Of a DNA stretch of 27,774 nt, positions 27,202 through 27,774 are shown piece by piece. The stretch spans positions 49,697 through 77,470 of the forward strand of contig SZWC01001162.1 in assembly GCA_023375785.1 (NCBI GenBank), given 5' to 3'. Position 1 is the stretch's first letter. The number at the start of each line of letters is the position of its first letter. The position numbers and the translations under genes are program-made. This DNA is from Penium margaritaceum. Taxonomy: Eukaryota > Streptophyta > Zygnematophyceae > Desmidiales > Peniaceae. Below the pieces are notes generated by a model. It had not been told where the DNA came from. It was given only the letters and a program-made list of their open reading frames with translations, and made no database searches.

Positions 27202-27774
27202 TGTTGCGCTTTGTGCCGTCTTGTACAGCTTACTGTGACCACTCGGCCGTGTCCATACTCGTGCAGATCCCTGAGGCAGGCGGACCTGGTGACACCGGCG
27301 CGACGACAGGCGGCGGCCTGCCCGTCTGGAGCTGACCGACCACTGTTCCAGAGCCCCAGATGTCACCGGGACTCCCTGCTGTGCTTTCTACGTCCTGCAG
27401 GCGCCTTTCGGCGGACTGGGCATGAGGCCCATTTGCATGTTTTTGCATTATATACTCGCTGTCAGTCGATGGATGCATGCATGTGACCAGTCGTTGCGTG
27501 CGTCTTTTGATTCTGCACGTCTAGGTTCAGACGGCGTAGGATTCTGACATGTGTGCGCAGAGTTACGGCCAAAACAGTGGTTTTGGGCCGGTTTTAGGAC
27601 AGCTCTTGGACTGCCGCGTGCGACACCCGCCGTGCGCCGCGGCAGGTATTTATGCCCTGGACCTGTCATTTGTCATTTCTCTCTGCATTTACTAAGCTAT
27701 TGAAGCTTATGAGACTTTGCGCGTCTCCCTAGCCTGATCCTTGCTGTTTCTTGCACCTGCCTGCTTGCTAGTGC
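27202..27774 (+). repeat. Element D: B-family LTR running off the window end
   Basis: It starts TGTTGCGCTTTGTG and follows the B-family LTR on the + strand: GTACAGCTTACTGTGACCAC, GTCCATACTCGTGCAGATCC, the palindrome at 27566-27590, a TATA-like TATTTATG at 27647-27654, and CATTTGTCATTTCTCTCTGC. At 573 bp it is about 70 bp short of the 643-bp family length, so the end lies just outside. It could be a solo LTR or the 5' LTR of a + strand element. Confidence 0.85.

Overview
This window is eukaryotic repeat DNA, made almost entirely of nested and decayed Ty1/copia LTR retrotransposons. I see no convincing host gene, rRNA, tRNA or CRISPR. The copia domain order (gag CCHC knuckle, protease, integrase, reverse transcriptase, RNase H), primer-binding sites complementary to the initiator-Met tRNA 3' end (TGGTATCAGAGC), AGGGGGAG-type polypurine tracts and decay that favours TAG stops all fit a green-plant or green-algal genome. 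The sequence alone does not name the species.

Layout. Positions 1-6159 hold element A, a very old + strand copia copy with stops in every domain. It is interrupted by a complete solo LTR of a different family (2566-3543) flanked by perfect GTGAG target duplications. Positions 6160-6998 hold nothing I recognise. Positions 6999 to about 11640 hold element F, a - strand copia of another lineage. It keeps its 3' LTR, and its 5' end is lost. That LTR belongs to the same family as the solo LTR in A. Positions about 11640-13395 hold element E, a + strand 5'-truncated pol (RT and RNase H). Positions 13396-14060 are an LTR followed by a primer-binding site. This begins element C, whose internal region has CAG-rich, GC-rich and Ser/Pro-rich sequence with one damaged CCHC knuckle but no visible pol.

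Positions 18782-26535 hold element B, the best-preserved copy, on the - strand. It has two 643-bp LTRs, a primer-binding site, a polypurine tract, gag, and a nearly complete pol broken by a few stops. B sits inside C-related sequence with a 4/5-matching target duplication (CCTGC/CCGGC). Beyond B lie four copies of a ~50-bp module (26595-26979), then a polypurine tract and the start of an LTR like that at 13396 (27102-27201). From 27202 to the window end is the start of another LTR of the A/B family (D).

Inferred order of events: A is oldest. The solo LTR went into A, C appears to have gone into E, B into C or a related LTR, and D into (or recombined with) the LTR at 27102. The most interesting signals are the pol-less element C with an unrecognised protein, the repeated GGTCGAGACC module shared by an LTR and the region before a polypurine tract, the evenly spaced TGACGTCA palindromes in B's leader, and TAG stops shared at homologous positions between different copies.
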